From Dryomyza anilis (lineage: Eukaryota; Arthropoda; Insecta; Diptera; Dryomyzidae), in assembly GCA_951804985.1 (NCBI GenBank), contig OX638132.1, positions 41,964,744 to 42,028,743 of the forward strand: 64,000 bases of DNA. The letters run 5' to 3'. A program made the translations under genes and the position numbers. The notes below the pieces were generated by a model, which saw nothing but the letters and a program-made list of their open reading frames with translations, ran no database searches and had not been told where the DNA came from. Positions 21,444 through 32,882 of the stretch are shown here, piece after piece; within the stretch, counting starts at the first letter, position 1; every line of letters begins with the position of its first letter.

Positions 21444-22260
21444 GCCCCCGGATTCCCACTTTCTCCTAGCTAAAGCTAAAATTCTATCGCTAAAATGCTA
21501 AAAAAAAAACACACCGAAAATTTTTGGGAGTTTCAGCTAAAATTCGATTCTAAGTTTCGAGCAGCTAAGCTAAAAATATTTTTAGCTTGCTCAGAAATTT
21601 GGAAGTTATTTTAGCATATTGAAATGTCAAAATTTCTTTAAACACAATTTAAGAGTTTTCATATGCATGCAGCCACTGATTAATTTGAATTTTAATTAAT
21701 CGAAAATGAAACAATTTTATTCAATAACATTTGAAAACATTGTCAACTTAAATAAAGTGAAAATTTATTTTTAATATAATAAAAAAATTAAAGGAAAGTT
21801 AAGTATTTTGATATAATTCGCGACGCAGAAGTTATTTAATCAGAAATTCTGATTACCCAAAATGCTGATTAATGAATAAATCACAATTTTGCCTTATCAG
21901 AATACTGATTAATTGATTAATCAAAGTTCTGATTAATCGAAAATTTTGATTAATCAATTAATACTTATTTGATTAATCAAATAATATTATTTATCGGTTG
22001 ATCGCACAGCCCTATTAAAGCATAGTTCTATATCCTTTTTGGCATTTTTTACAATTAAAAACATGTGAAAATCACTTAAGTTTTTCACTCTGTTTACAGT
22101 TAAATATATTGTGAAACATAGCAATAAACACTCTCTAATAAGTTTTATTTATAAATCCAAACATTATATGTAAATCTAAGTATATGTATATGTTGCTTAA
22201 ATTGATATTTATTTCTTTAGCGTTAGAGTTTTAGCTTTAGAAACTCTTGAAACCCGGCTC
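21444..22260. mobile_element. MITE, ~815 bp, TIR rich in AGCTAAA words
   Basis: The left end GCCCCCGGATTC with CTAGCTAAAGCTAAAATTCT is mirrored at the right by 'gttttagctttagaaactct' with GAAACCCGGCTC. The terminal inverted repeat is imperfect over about 45 bases. The internal subterminal region is full of GCTAAA/TTTAGC words. The GGATTC-type end recalls the CCTGGGGGTCGATTCTGG end of the 16.7-kb core, so they may be distant relatives. No gene inside. Confidence 0.6.
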
Positions 22261-22261
22261 C

Positions 22262-22924
22262 AGAACATACTTTGCACTGCCTATAATGAACATGTATAAA
22301 CTTTAAAAACGTCCACATTAGAAAAATAATTGCCATATTTTATTTTCGTTTTTATTAAATTAACAGATTAAAATAATTGTAAACATTGGTTTTAATTTAA
22401 AAAAACACAGAAAAACTCAAATTATAAACAATTAAAATCAACACAAATGTGGCGAAATGTGCACAGCTAATTCCGTACGGAATGTGCGATTCAAACCGCT
22501 CGTTCCTTAAGTTAACGAAACTGAAGAAAACCACGACTATTCTCAATATGGTTATGTTATAGAATATGTGGGTAATCGCACGTTTACGTACGCTGGCATG
22601 TATCAGTTCATTCCAAATATAGTTAGCCGTTTAGTGCATTTTTAATTTTTTTTTATCATGCTTACTCTAAGGAATTTTCATTAATATTGAAATATATAAT
22701 AAAAAACAAAAGGTATATAATATAATTTGATTTTTTTTTTTTTATATATTGCTTTTCGACTAGAGCGCTGTTTTTTTCGTACACATTTTTTTTTAACATA
22801 TTTTTTTTTGGAAATAAATGTTTGTTGTATTTTTTGTAACACATAAATAGCAACAACAACATTACCTTCGTCGAACGAGCGACAGATTTGTTGTTGATTT
22901 CAATTTTCGTCTTCTCACTCGTTA
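22262..22924. other. AT-rich stretch with long T runs
   Basis: Poly-T/A tracts at 22640-22860 generate a low-complexity Lys/Asn/Phe-rich minus frame that is not a credible gene. Nothing else recognised. Confidence 0.45.
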
Positions 22925-23769
22925 CTACACCAAGAAAACAAAGATGATTACCAGAAATATCAAAGCCCTAAATATCAAGTTATTTACAAATTATTTAGAT
23001 CGTCTTTGAGACGACCATCTTTCAAACATCCGTCAAATACGATAAATATTGATAGCAACCATCTTTCAAATTTACGATTATGTATAGCAACCATCAATTA
23101 AACATCTTAAAAATATGAAGATAGTTGAGGAATATTTAGAATTTGCGGAGTAATTTTTATTGAATTGAAAGAAAATAAATTAAATATATTTTTTATTTAT
23201 TCTAGAATTAAAACAGAATTCTGGTCATAGTCTTTATAAATTCTTCAAAGGTAAAATTGTACAACGACTTGAGACTTCTTCGCGGAAGAATCAAGTCCGA
23301 CCGGCGATGCTGACATCAAAGTAAACTCTGAAAAGAGATATTTTCCATCACGTGTTGATAATTTCAAACCCAGGTAATTTTATTTTCACTTTTACCATTA
23401 AAATGTAATATTTGACTTGACACTTTATAACACCATTTAATTTACTTAATGTTGTGGATAAATCTAGCGTACGAAATAAGTACGCAATTTTCCTTTTTAT
23501 TGTAGTCAAATGCCAAAATTAGCCATCAGTTTTGTAGCAAATTTCCAAGAACTTATGATGTTTGCTATCAATCAACTGTAAATATCTCAATTTTCATTGC
23601 TGTTGTGGCAAACATCTCGTAACTATCTGCATATATGTCATATTTAAAAAATATTAATAGTTTTGCTGCAACTTTATATAAACTTATGTTTGAATATTTG
23701 CTACAAGGCGTAAATTTAAACAAATAGTTGCAGCAACACTATCATAAACATCTTGTTTTCTTAGTGTAG
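22925..23769. mobile_element. TIR element, 845 bp, end CTACACYAAGAAAAC, copy 1
   Basis: The left end CTACACCAAGAAAACAAAGA is mirrored by GTTTTCTTAGTGTAG at the right. The whole length aligns in reverse with 30934-31784, including a less AT-rich centre ('aagtccgaccggcgatgctg', 'catcacgtgttgataattt'). With two copies of about the same length sharing both ends, this is a defined non-autonomous family. Both copies keep repeated GCTACAA/GCTGCAACT words. No transposase. Confidence 0.75.
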
Positions 23770-24129
23770 TTGCGCTCATTCGCTGCACTCACTGTATTCG
23801 TTGCATGTTTAACGACAGTGTTGTCGTTTGGTTTTGTTTTTCAAAACATTGAATGTTTTGAATGGCTTGATGTTTTGACAGTGCTTGACACCAATGAAAC
23901 AAATGCTGAAGTGAAGTCGCCCAGGAAGACTTCATTATAATACTGTCGATTGTCATTTGCGAAATGAATTCAAAACTGTAGAGCGCAGTAGTGCATATTT
24001 GCAGAGAAAACTTCAAAACCATTTGTGCAGATGTCTAATATGTATTTTCGATACAGATATCCCAATATACATTTTTGTGATTAAGAAATCACAAAATGTT
24101 GAGGATAAAGGTGATAATGTATTATGACC

Positions 24130-24345
24130 ACAATTGTGTGTATTATGACCAGGTGTGTCAATGGACATTTTTAATGAAACTGTTCCAATGAGTAATAGAT
24201 TCATATCCTTCATTGGATGTTTTATTACTGAAACTGTTCTAATGGACGAAAATTCACATCCAGATGCGTTATCGGAACTTTTTTTTTGGATTAAACTGTT
24301 CAAATGGGCATAGATACACATACAGGTGCGATTTGGCCAGAGCAT
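24130..24345 (+). repeat. Degenerate ~57-bp tandem repeat
   Basis: 'gaaactgttccaatgagtaatagattcatatcc', 'gaaactgttctaatggacgaaaattcacatccaga' and 'aaactgttcaaatgggcatagatacacatacagg' are successive diverged units. The repeat explains the minus-strand open frame here. Confidence 0.5.
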
Positions 24346-25275
24346 ACACAGAAATAATTCTGTTCATAAATGGAATGAACGCCGTTAATTGCGACATCGT
24401 TCATAATATATATATATATGGAAAAAATATTTATATTTATGAACTATTCTTCGTATATACGAATCGCACAATTTGAGCGAAATTGATATAATAAACGCGT
24501 TCATAATTGTTATAAATTGTGTTCATTGAGGTATTCATATCAATTTTTTGAGGCAAAGCAGAGCAACCTCCACGTCACGTGCAATTCAGCCGAGCAAAGG
24601 CGATACTAAAAATAAAAAAAACAGTCCCTCAGAAGGAGAATAGAAAATACAACACAAAGTAGGTAGGTATTTGAGTATGATCGTATGTATGCAACAGAAC
24701 TTTTGACGATATAAATAGATATTTTTATTTTACTGACGCGTCATGCCGCATGACGCGCAGTGATTATTTTGACAACTCGTTGCGACGCGTCGATATTCGA
24801 TGATAGCATATACAGTTCTTAGTTTTTATTATTCCTATGTCATTTCGTACAAATAGACCGAATCGTTTCATTTGTTGTTTACAACTCCAAAGAAACGTGC
24901 ACCGCAGATACTTAACATCACGCAACAATAAACAGAAGCAATAGGCAGCAACAGCAAGAGTAGATATAAAATAAAATGTAAGTAGTTAAAAAAATAAATA
25001 AATTAAAATAATAATATAAAATAAAAAAAGGAATATAATAAAATATAAAAAATAATACAAGAAAATAAAAAAATAGTTTATTTTTATTTTTAATTAGTTT
25101 AAAGTTCATAAATACCATGAATTTTTTCATAAATATTATGAAAGCGTTCATCAATATTTTGAACTTTTTTATTACGGTTTTATGAACGATTCATAAATTG
25201 GATGAATTTGGTAATAATGAATAATTCATAAAAATGATGAACAAATTTATAAATAGTATGAATTTTTTTTATGTG
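24345..25275. mobile_element. AT-rich fold-back element with GTTCATAAA repeats
   Basis: Left end ACACAGAAATAATTCTGTTC with ATAAATGGAATGAA, and right end with AAATAGTATGAATTTTTTTT then ATGTGTACT, are imperfect complements. GTTCATAAA and its complement recur through both subterminal regions (24360-24540 and 25090-25265). The centre includes a CG-bearing part with 'gacgcgtcatgccgcatgacgcg' (about 24735), itself a palindrome. Limits are approximate. Confidence 0.4.
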
Positions 25276-25284
25276 TACTTTTTA

Positions 25285-25980
25285 TTCTTTTAGGAATTGG
25301 CCAATACACAATTTCAAATGGCTATTCGTGTTTTTCCTGATTATCTATCAAAAACATAAAACAAAAATTACGTTTTTTTTATAAAAAAGTAGACATGGAA
25401 AAAAAGCTTCCAAATGCTCTCATAAATCTTTGTACTGCCATAATGTCTGAAATGTCTTCTTTCTAACGGTGTTAAACATGCCTACACTAGTTTGCCACAC
25501 GTCATTTAAAATGTTAAAGTTAAAGTGATGAGAAAAGTACGAAAATCGTAAAATAATTTAACTAAATTTTGTTACTTTGATTTGTCAGTTTTGCCTTTTC
25601 TGACATTATAGTTGACAAAACTGGCTCATATTTGGTATGGTAGTTAAGAATTGTGATATGTACCATAGTACCTAATATTATCAGAATATCTCTTACGATG
25701 ATCAAGTTATATAGTTAAAAAAGAATGGTAGGCGTGGCAGTTGGCCAATCACGCCCATATTAAGAATGGTCATGTGCAATTACAGTATGTTTCTAAATAC
25801 CAATTATAAACAATATATCTCATTCCAAACAAAAGTTATAGTCGTTTTACCATTTCAGTTATATGACAGGTGGGCGTGGCAATGGGCCAATCTTGATAAT
25901 TTTCAAATTGAAATCTATTCATAAGATTGGCGCAAAACTGTATTTACGGCGAGCTAGAATTGACTTGTGTCCTACACTTC
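25285..25980. mobile_element. Fragment of the Transib-like element family (inverted relative to 60.4 kb)
   Basis: The reverse complement aligns with 60399-61110, about 700 bases, including 'gctagaattgactt' beside the end and 'ggcgtggcaatgggccaatc'-type segments. Its terminal sequence at 25955-25980 (complement: CACTGAAGTGTAGGACACAA) is a decayed form of the CACTGTGGGACAGAAG terminus. The other half of the element is absent. Noncoding; the 63-codon frame at 25863 is incidental. Confidence 0.65.
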
Positions 25981-25984
25981 AGTG

Positions 25985-26640
25985 CAAGAAATGCAAGAAA
26001 AGCAAGACTTGCATTTTTTATCATTTTTATTTATTTATTATGTTTTTAAGGTAACAATGAAATTCAAAAGAATTCATGATATTACTAAATATTGAACAGC
26101 AAGAAACAATGCAAAGCATGCAAAATATTTATGAACGTGAACATTAATGAAGATGTGTTTTTTTTCTAGGCTTAAGAGTATAAGCATCTTAAAAAAATGG
26201 TTTTTGAAGCACTTTTTAAGCGGTAAATAGCTTCAAAAGTGCTTCAAAAGTCGCTTCAAATGATTTTTTTTTCTCTTTTTGCGCTAGTTTGTACATCGAT
26301 TGTGCACTTTGCTATGCACATTATTATTTTTGTTTTACTTTTATACATAGTTTTTTTTGTTAATTGTAAAATCATGAAGTTTTCCTAAGTTAAGTTCTAT
26401 ATGCATTATTTCATTTAACTTATAAAACATTTTCACAATGTACCTCATTTAGCTGATATATTACTTTTTGTGTTTTCTACTCTTTTTTCACAAATCTGCT
26501 GATTGTTTGAAAGTGCAACAACAACAAAAATGCGAATAAAGCAGCATCCAAACTTTTGATAGAATTTTTGGAGGGGAATTTTTTGTATCACAAAGAAAAC
26601 TCGTTGCTGTTGTCAACTAGATAGCTGTACTAGATACATA
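25985..26640. other. Low-information AT-rich stretch
   Basis: Starts with a short GCAAGAAATGCAAGAAAAGC repeat-like tract similar in style to 29340-29470. Includes direct words such as 'gcttcaaaagtgcttcaaaag' (26230). No gene. Confidence 0.4.
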
Positions 26641-26651
26641 CATGTAGTGTG

Positions 26652-27484
26652 CACACATAGAAAATAATTGTTGATATTCGACAATAAATATTATCAATTT
26701 ATTAAAATCTCCAAACAAGAATATTATTTTTAACATTGAAAATAATGTTATGAATTTTCATTTTGAAGTAAAAAAAAAGGTTGACAGAAAATAGAAATTT
26801 TTATTTTGGTATTTCTTATTTTCATATTAATAATAAAAAGCGTCGCGTTTTTTATGTATAAAACCGCCAAATTAATAAATTTAAACTCAACTACTGAATC
26901 GAATAATTGCCATGTGTTCTGTTGGCCAATAAATTGTAGAATGTAACAAATGAATGCGAGATGAAAGCCATATAAACCGACGTCTTACGATTTGGTGCTT
27001 CGGCACCGACCCAACTTTATCTCGATTGCCCCTAGGCCTTGGAGTACGACTGGCTTTTAGGGAGCCTCCATCGTCGGCAATGAGATGAAAAATTTCGCGC
27101 GGTGTGATCCTAGACTCTAACACAATCCTTCGCTGTGGTGGGCAAATCATTACAACCGCTCGCCGTGGATCGATAAGATGGACATTAGATGTACACTGCA
27201 CATATGACAAAAATATGTTTATAATTGCAGCGCACAATTGTAACGATGATTTCTGTTTTAATCTGTTAATAAAAAATTAAAAAGAATTTCTAAATTGTTT
27301 GTTTTCTTTTTCATAATAACATTTCAGTTTCAATTTTCAAAAACAAAAATTTTATGTTCAATACTTGTTTGATAATTTTTTTGTTGGATCCGACAACAAT
27401 ATGAAAATAATATTTGTGGATCCATTTTAACATGAAATATTTACAAATTATTGTCGGATTCGACAATAATTTTCTATGTGTGTG
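26652..27484. mobile_element. TIR element, ~830 bp, end CACACATAGAAAA, complete copy
   Basis: Left end CACACATAGAAAATAATTGT; right end ATTTTCTATGTGTGTG with 'attgtcggattcgacaata' just inside, giving about 35 bp of imperfect terminal inverted repeat. Both ends recur in the 12.5-13.2 kb copy. The central 26890-27240 is less AT-rich and has no counterpart in that copy. Confidence 0.65.
26890..27237 (-). other. Open 116-codon segment carried inside the TIR element
   Basis: This GC-richer insert is open on the minus strand for 116 codons. It contains the plausible protein segment H-L-I-D-P-R-R-A-V-V-M-I-C-P-P-Q-R-R followed by an Arg/Lys-rich stretch. No family was recognised, and there is no good start context or splice signal. 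It could be captured host sequence or a relic of another element. I do not claim it is a gene. Confidence 0.3.
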
Positions 27485-27494
27485 GTGCCATGCG

Positions 27495-27568
27495 ACTGTC
27501 CGTTGTCATGCGTCTGTCTGTTGTGATGCGTCTGTCTGTTGTCATGCGTCTGTTTGTTGCCATGCGAT
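27495..27568 (+). repeat. ~20-bp minisatellite, four units
   Basis: Units close to GTCATGCGTCTGTCTGTT repeat four times with small changes (GTGATGCG, GCCATGCG). The resulting Cys/His/Ala-rich open frame is a by-product. Confidence 0.7.
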
Positions 27569-27686
27569 GATACATGATAGCAACGAAGAGTTGTCGTTGT
27601 GAAAGTGTGTGCATACGCGTCGTAATTCGTTATTGTTGTATTCTCTTCTTTCTGTTAGTGTTTTAATTTGTGTTCGCCAAGATATA

Positions 27687-28968
27687 AGGACTGCGTCGAA
27701 TAAAAATGTCCGCTACGAAAATGAAAAAATCTAGAAATCTAGTAATCGAATTTTTATAGAATAAAATATTTTATTTTGCAAATTATTTTTAGATTTAAAA
27801 AAAATATAAAAAACCAGAAATTAATATTTTTTAATAAAAAGTTTTAATTTTTCCGGAACCCCTTCCATTAATGTTGTAATGGTAGTGTCCGACACCGCTG
27901 CTGAAGACCACTTTCTTTTAAAGTCTGGAAGGTCTTTGGCCACTTTTTTTGTTGTCTTCATCTCCCTTTTTACTAAAGCCCAGTACCTCTCAATCGGCCT
28001 GAGTTATGGACAGTTTGGTGGATTGGCTTCTCTAGGCACCAAAATCACTGCATTTTGTTGGATCCACTCTAAGGCCGTTTTGCTGTAGTGACATGAAGCG
28101 AGGTCAGGCCAAAAAAATGTGGACACTTCATTTTGGCGTAAAAATGGAAGCAATCTCTTTTACAAGCATTCCTTCACATATATTTCGCTATTAATTGTAC
28201 CCGATGTCTCGAATGAGCTGCTCCTTTATCCACAACTGCAAATTGCCTGCCAAACAAGGAATTTCTTTGGGAATTTTGTTTTTTTTTTTTTATTTGAATT
28301 TTTCAGCGACATTTCCTCGAGAATCGGCTGTATAAAATTCCTGCATAGGTAGCTGAGAAAAGTCCGCTAAAAAAAAAAAGTCCCAAAGTTTCGTCGTCCA
28401 TTTTTAAAAAAATCTTGGTTCAGCTTTTTAGCTCGTTGTTTTGCGGCTTCATTCCTGACGGCATTTCTATCCGGAACTTTTTGGACCTTGTACGTTTTCA
28501 TCCCAGCTTCTTTCTTAGTCCTGTGCACGAAAGATTCTGAGCAATCCGCCTTTCTCGCCAATTTCCTTCCGGATATGCTTGGATCTTTCTTTAAAATATT
28601 CACAACCTTCTTCGACTTTTCACGATCATGTGGGCCTTTTTTTTACCAGAACCTTTCCGATCAATACTCAGATCTTCCTTAAAGCGGTTGATAACGCGAG
28701 AAATGGTCTTAGGGTTAGCCCCTACCTCCTTGGCAATTTTTTTAAAAGACCAACTAGGTTGTTTTTGAAAAATGTTAATTATATTTTCTCGCACTTCCAC
28801 TTCGTTTGCCATTTTCGCGTTAAATAAATTTTGTATTGACTATAACTGACACACATTATTTTCTGTCATTTAATTCAGAGCTACTATGATCAAATTTTTT
28901 TAATTTGAATCTTGCAATAGCACATTATGGGAAAATATGTAACGGACAATTTTATTCGACGCAGTCCT
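27687..28968 (-). mobile_element. ITmD37E (Tc1/mariner superfamily) transposon, 1.28 kb
   Basis: Flanked by TA dinucleotides, with TIR AGGACTGCGTCGAATAAAA at both ends continuing WTGTCCG and TAC. Length and layout are normal for Tc1/mariner. It carries one transposase on the minus strand. The terminal repeats are well kept but the gene is broken. Confidence 0.85.
27821..28812 (-). pseudogene. ITmD37E transposase (DD37E), inactivated
   Basis: Met at 28812 begins an N-terminal helix-turn-helix (S-W-S-F-K-K-I-A-K-E-V-G, then T-I-S-R-V-I) and a basic linker. A second HTH lies in the next frame (G-R-K-L-A-R-K-A ... S-F-V-H-R). The catalytic triad is visible as M-D-D-E-T, W-P-D-L-A-S-C-H-Y and P-I-E-R-Y-W. 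Counting between the second Asp and the Glu gives 37 residues, the signature of the ITmD37E family known from mosquitoes and flies. Frameshifts near 28600 and 28380, a TAA in the A-run near 28280 and a stop just before the Leu-Arg-Pro-Ile-Glu block inactivate it. The end TAA is at 27821. The enzyme would cut and paste the element by a DDE reaction in the nucleus. Confidence 0.85.
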
Positions 28969-29340
28969 TATGTTACCCTGCAAGATATTATTTGTGTTCT
29001 CTGGACATACGGTACGTGTAGCATACGGATTTTTTTAATCTCTGACGAAAACAGAAATATGCCTATACGAAATATTCCTTATATTTATTATGAATCGTCA
29101 ACATCACTTGATTTATACAATTATTTTTTATTAGTTAATTCATGTTAAAATATAATTCAAATTTTTATGTTATTGGAGTTTTTTTGTTAGTAAAAAAAAA
29201 TATTTTTTGTTGAAGAAATTGAAAATATGGAAAAAAAGTAACTTAAATACAATTAGTGTTCAAATTCTATTCGTTTTCGTAATTAAAATGCAGTTTAAGA
29301 TATTTGTCTTCAATCATTTATTTAAAATTTAAAAAGTTAA
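28969..29340. other. AT-rich stretch without recognised genes
   Basis: No motif, long repeat or credible frame seen between the ITmD37E end and the CAAGA-rich tract. Confidence 0.4.
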
Positions 29341-29478
29341 ATTTTGCAAGATTCTTGCAAGCAAGAGCAAGAAAGGTATTGCAAGAACAAGACCAAGAAC
29401 AAGATCATTTGTACATATGCAAGAGCAAGACTTAGTGTGCGAGAACAAGAGCAAGAACAAGATTACCATTTCTTGTCT
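29340..29478 (+). repeat. CAAGA-rich microsatellite-like tract
   Basis: Repeats of GCAAGA, ACAAGA and AGCAAGA (for example CAAGAACAAGACCAAGAACA). Low-complexity; a weaker version lies at 25985-26005. Confidence 0.7.
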
Positions 29479-29494
29479 TATTCTTGCAAATGAT

Positions 29495-29742
29495 CATCAC
29501 TAGTCCAATGACCCAAGTCGGTTCTGGATAAATACCAAAGTAACAAATTTTTACAAAAAAAAAGTCCATGGCGCATGTGGGTTCTGGCAAATTCCAATGG
29601 AACAAGTTTTTCCAAAGAAAATGTCCAATTACTCAAGTAGATTCTGGCCAAATCCAAAAGAAACAAATTTTTCGAAAAAAGTTTCCAATGACGTAAGTGG
29701 GTTCTGGCCAAATCCTAATAGAACTAATTTTTCGAACTAAGT
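29495..29742 (+). repeat. ~61-bp minisatellite, four units
   Basis: Units begin TCCAATGACSYAAGT and carry GGTTCTGGCCAAATCC and ACAAATTTTTCGAAAAAA. The unit resembles, in order of words, the 60-bp unit at 46925-47690 (CCAATGACGCACTTGGGTGA), so the two arrays may share an ancestor. Confidence 0.65.
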
Positions 29743-29759
29743 TTTCTCACAATACTGCT

Positions 29760-30040
29760 ACTGGGATAATTTTCTTGAAGAAATATATATGCTTTTATTC
29801 TTGGCGTAATGATAGCTGTGCTTTTTATCTTAACTAAATGTAAATGTGTTGCTTTTCGTAGCGAAAATAAAAATATGCTTCGTTTCGTGGCTAAAAAAAA
29901 CGTATATGCTTCTTTTCTTGGGTATAATAAAAATGTAATTGTTTTCGTGGAGAAACTGAACATGTGCTTCTGTTCGTAGTTACGAAAAACATGCTGTTTT
30001 TCGTAAGAAAATTGAAACGAGTGGGTTTTCGTAAGAGATC
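29760..30040 (+). repeat. ~38-bp degenerate tandem repeat
   Basis: Recurring words TGCTTTTCGTAGCGAAAATA, TGCTTCGTTTCGTGGC and TGCTTCTTTTCTTGGG mark six to seven diverged units. The minus-strand frames here are products of the repeat. Confidence 0.55.
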
Positions 30041-30048
30041 TCCATATA

Positions 30049-30745
30049 AGGAGTGCACACAACAAAATTGTAACATAGAAAAATCAAGTAAGCCGTGAAT
30101 CCAAACTATACGATTTTTTTGTATTATAAGTAAATTCTTTACAAAAAAAATATATATAATTATTTGTTTATAAGAAAATTTTGATCTTTTTCAGGAATCC
30201 CCTCTATCATAACCTTTACGGTAATTTCATTCATATTTTTGAAAGATTCCATTCACTTAATCGTAAATTCATGTATGTCCTTCGATACACCTTTCATCTC
30301 TTTCAGTTTCTGTTTATTTAGAACCCAATAACGTTTCATTGGCCTCAGTTACGGGCAGTTTGGCTCATTACCCTCTCTAGGTACACTATTCATTTTATTG
30401 CTGGTGTTCCACTCCTTCGCTTTTTTTCCACAGTTGCATAATGCCAGATGAGGCCAAAAGCAGTGTGGTGTAACATATTTTGCAAGCATTCAGCAATATA
30501 CATACACAAGTTGATTGGCCCAGAAATTAAATACGACAGGCTTCTTTTATACAGTTGCATATTACCAGGCCCGCTAGAGATTTCTTTAGGACTTGGATTT
30601 TTTGTATTCTGTACATTTCTCCGCTGATACGCTTTGGAAAAGTCGTTACTGGAAGCTACGAAAAGTCCGCCAATACATATTTTTCGTCAGCCATATTGCA
30701 ACACTGATATTTTATTCTGTCTGCAATTTTCTTCTTTTTTAACTT
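30049..30745 (-). pseudogene. Second ITmD37E lineage, 3' part of a split copy
   Basis: The left end AGGAGTGCACAC preceded by TA and followed by AAAATTGTAACATAG is the terminus of a second lineage, shared with 33261 and 37665. The minus strand encodes the transposase C-terminal half: F-W-P-H-L-A where the active family has W-P-D-L-A, N-E-P-N-C-P before a stop, then P-M-K-R-Y-W in place of P-I-E-R-Y-W. The second Asp has thus become His and the Glu has become Lys, so this copy is catalytically dead even apart from its stops. Homology with the 37.7-kb copy ends near 30745. The matching 5' end is at 33128-33261. Confidence 0.75.
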
Positions 30746-30933
30746 ACATTTAGTTTTTTGCTTTTAAATATTGATTTAATTCTACAAAATAAGTAAAAAA
30801 AAGTAGATCCTACTACACGACAACAAAAATCGCATTTTTCAATTAATTATCCCGTTATACATCCAACCAATATCGTAGACTACAATGGATACCAGTATCC
30901 AAAATGTGGTAGACGTGTTTTTTTTAAGCTTGT

Positions 30934-31784
30934 ACACTAAGAAAACAAGATGTTTATGAAAGTCTTGCTGCAACTATCCTTTTAAATTTACGCCTTGTAG
31001 GAAATATTTAAACACCCCCTAAATTTTAATAAAGTTGCAGCAAAACTATTAATATTTTTTAAATATGACGTATATGCAGATAGTTACGAGATGTTTGCCA
31101 CAACAGCAATGAAAATTGAGATATTTACAGTTGACTGATAGTAAACATCCAGAGTTCTTGGACATTTGCAGCATAACTTTTAAGGTATTTTGACATTTAA
31201 CTGCCCTAAAAAAGGAAAATGGCGTACTTTTTTTCTTACGCTCGATTTATCCACAACAATGAAGTAAATCAAATGGTGTAAAAAAGTGCCAACTCAAATA
31301 TTACATTTTAATGGTAAAAGTAAAAATAAAATATCCTGTGATTTAAATTATCAACACGTGATGGAAAATATTTCTTTTCAGAGTTTACTTTGATGACTGC
31401 ATCGCCGGTCGGACTTGGTTCTTCTGCGAAGAAATTTCAAGTCGTTGTACAATTTTATTTTCGAAGGATTTATAAACATGATGGCGATGTAGAATCAGGA
31501 TACTGTTTTAGAATAAATATAAAATACATTTGATTCATTTTCTATCAATTCAATAAAAATTACTCCGCGAATTCTAATGGAGTACCTTTTCCAAATATTC
31601 CACAACTATCTTCCTATTTGTAAGATGTTTAATTGATGGTAGCTATAAATAATCGTAAATTTGAATATTGGTTGCTAGCAATATTTATCGATATGTTTGT
31701 CTCAAATACGATCTAAATAATTTGTAAATAACTTGATATTTAAGGCTGTGGTATTTCTGGTAATCATCTTTGTTTTCTTCTGTA
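30934..31784. mobile_element. TIR element, end TACACTAAGAAAAC, copy 2
   Basis: Inverted homologue of 22925-23769 over its full length. The left end is TACACTAAGAAAACAAGATG; the right end is decayed to GTTTTCTTCTGTA. It lies inside the gap of the split ITmD37E copy and is probably a nested insertion. Confidence 0.75.
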
Positions 31785-31898
31785 TGTTTCAAGCTCTCGA
31801 ATATAATTCTGGAGCCTATTCAAGGTTTGCGGGGGCGGTCGTTATATTGTTTTAAATATTCACAGAAGTCCAAACACATTGATTTCGGTAAGCTATTA

Positions 31899-32882
31899 GG
31901 CCGCGCGCACGGTGAAGCAGTAAAGCTGTGCTGTGCGCGAAGCTTTTTCGTGCTGTACTGTTGAAGCGTTTTTGAAAGCGTTTGTGTGCGCATAGTAAAG
32001 CAATGGAAGTGCTATGCTTTCCAGTTTTTGCCTCCAACAATTCTGTTGTGAGAAATTGATGTTTGTTTCAGGAACAAAAATATAGACAAAAATTATCGAT
32101 TTGAGTTTATTCTACATTACATTCTACATTAATTATTTTTGTTAATTTATTTCGTGCCAGTTTTTCAGTTCTTATTTAAACTTCCTTTGGTACTCTTATC
32201 TTTAAATTAAACGACTTTAAGCAGTGTTTCAGTTAAAATTTCTAATGAACACTGATCAAGACAAAAGATAAGGTGTGCAGAATTTAAAAAAATGTTTCAG
32301 AAAATGTATATGAATATAAATAGTAGCAAACAATGTGCACTTAAGCATTAATTTTTAATGTAGGTATGGTGTACAAAAATATAAAACAAATATTAAATTG
32401 TGAGCGGCAGAAAATTGTTGAAAAATGTTGGGATAAAATTTGCTATAAAATATTTTAACCCATCAACATTAGGTTAAACTAAGTTTAAAAGACTGTAGAG
32501 GTTCACTGAAAATTTCGATTTTGACTTTAAACAAAAACTAAACCACAAACTAAGTTCAAATAGCACTAAAAAAACATGCCCTTAGCTTATTTTTATTATT
32601 TTTTCAATAAAATTATGAATAGCATTTCTTTTTGTCTTTGTTTTCATTCAACTTAATAAATAATAAAATCGAAATTTTTTAAAATAATCAAACAAAAATC
32701 ACACAAAAACGCAAGCAAACGCGCGAAAAAGTCATCAGAAGAGTTTTGTTGCGATGAGCAACGCACCGCACAGCTTTACTGCTTGACTGTGCGCAGGTTC
32801 ATAAGAACCTGTGTAAAAGTTTCAACGCATGCAAAAAGCTTCGAACACAGCGCAGCTTAACTGCTTCACCGTGCGCGCGGCC
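31899..32882. mobile_element. Non-autonomous Harbinger-like element, 984 bp, TTA target duplication
   Basis: The ends are GGCCGCGCGCACGGTGAAGC and its exact complement, with inverted similarity continuing for about 50 bases (AGCTGTGCTGTG / AGCTGCGCTGTG, CGAAGCTTTTT on both sides). TTA is duplicated at 31896-31898 and 32883-32885. A 3-bp TTA duplication and GG-starting ends fit PIF/Harbinger. Additional subterminal copies of AAGCAGTAAAGCTGTGC lie at 32767-32790 in inverse orientation. The interior is AT-rich and noncoding. The GC-rich ends contrast sharply with the AT-rich surroundings. Confidence 0.75.

Noticed and set aside
22662..22862. Lys/Asn/Tyr-rich minus frame
   Set aside because: Low-complexity poly-T DNA, no features.
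27414..27602. Cys/His-rich 62-codon frame, considered as a zinc-binding peptide
   Set aside because: Its Cys/His spacing comes from a ~20-bp minisatellite and does not match a zinc-finger pattern.
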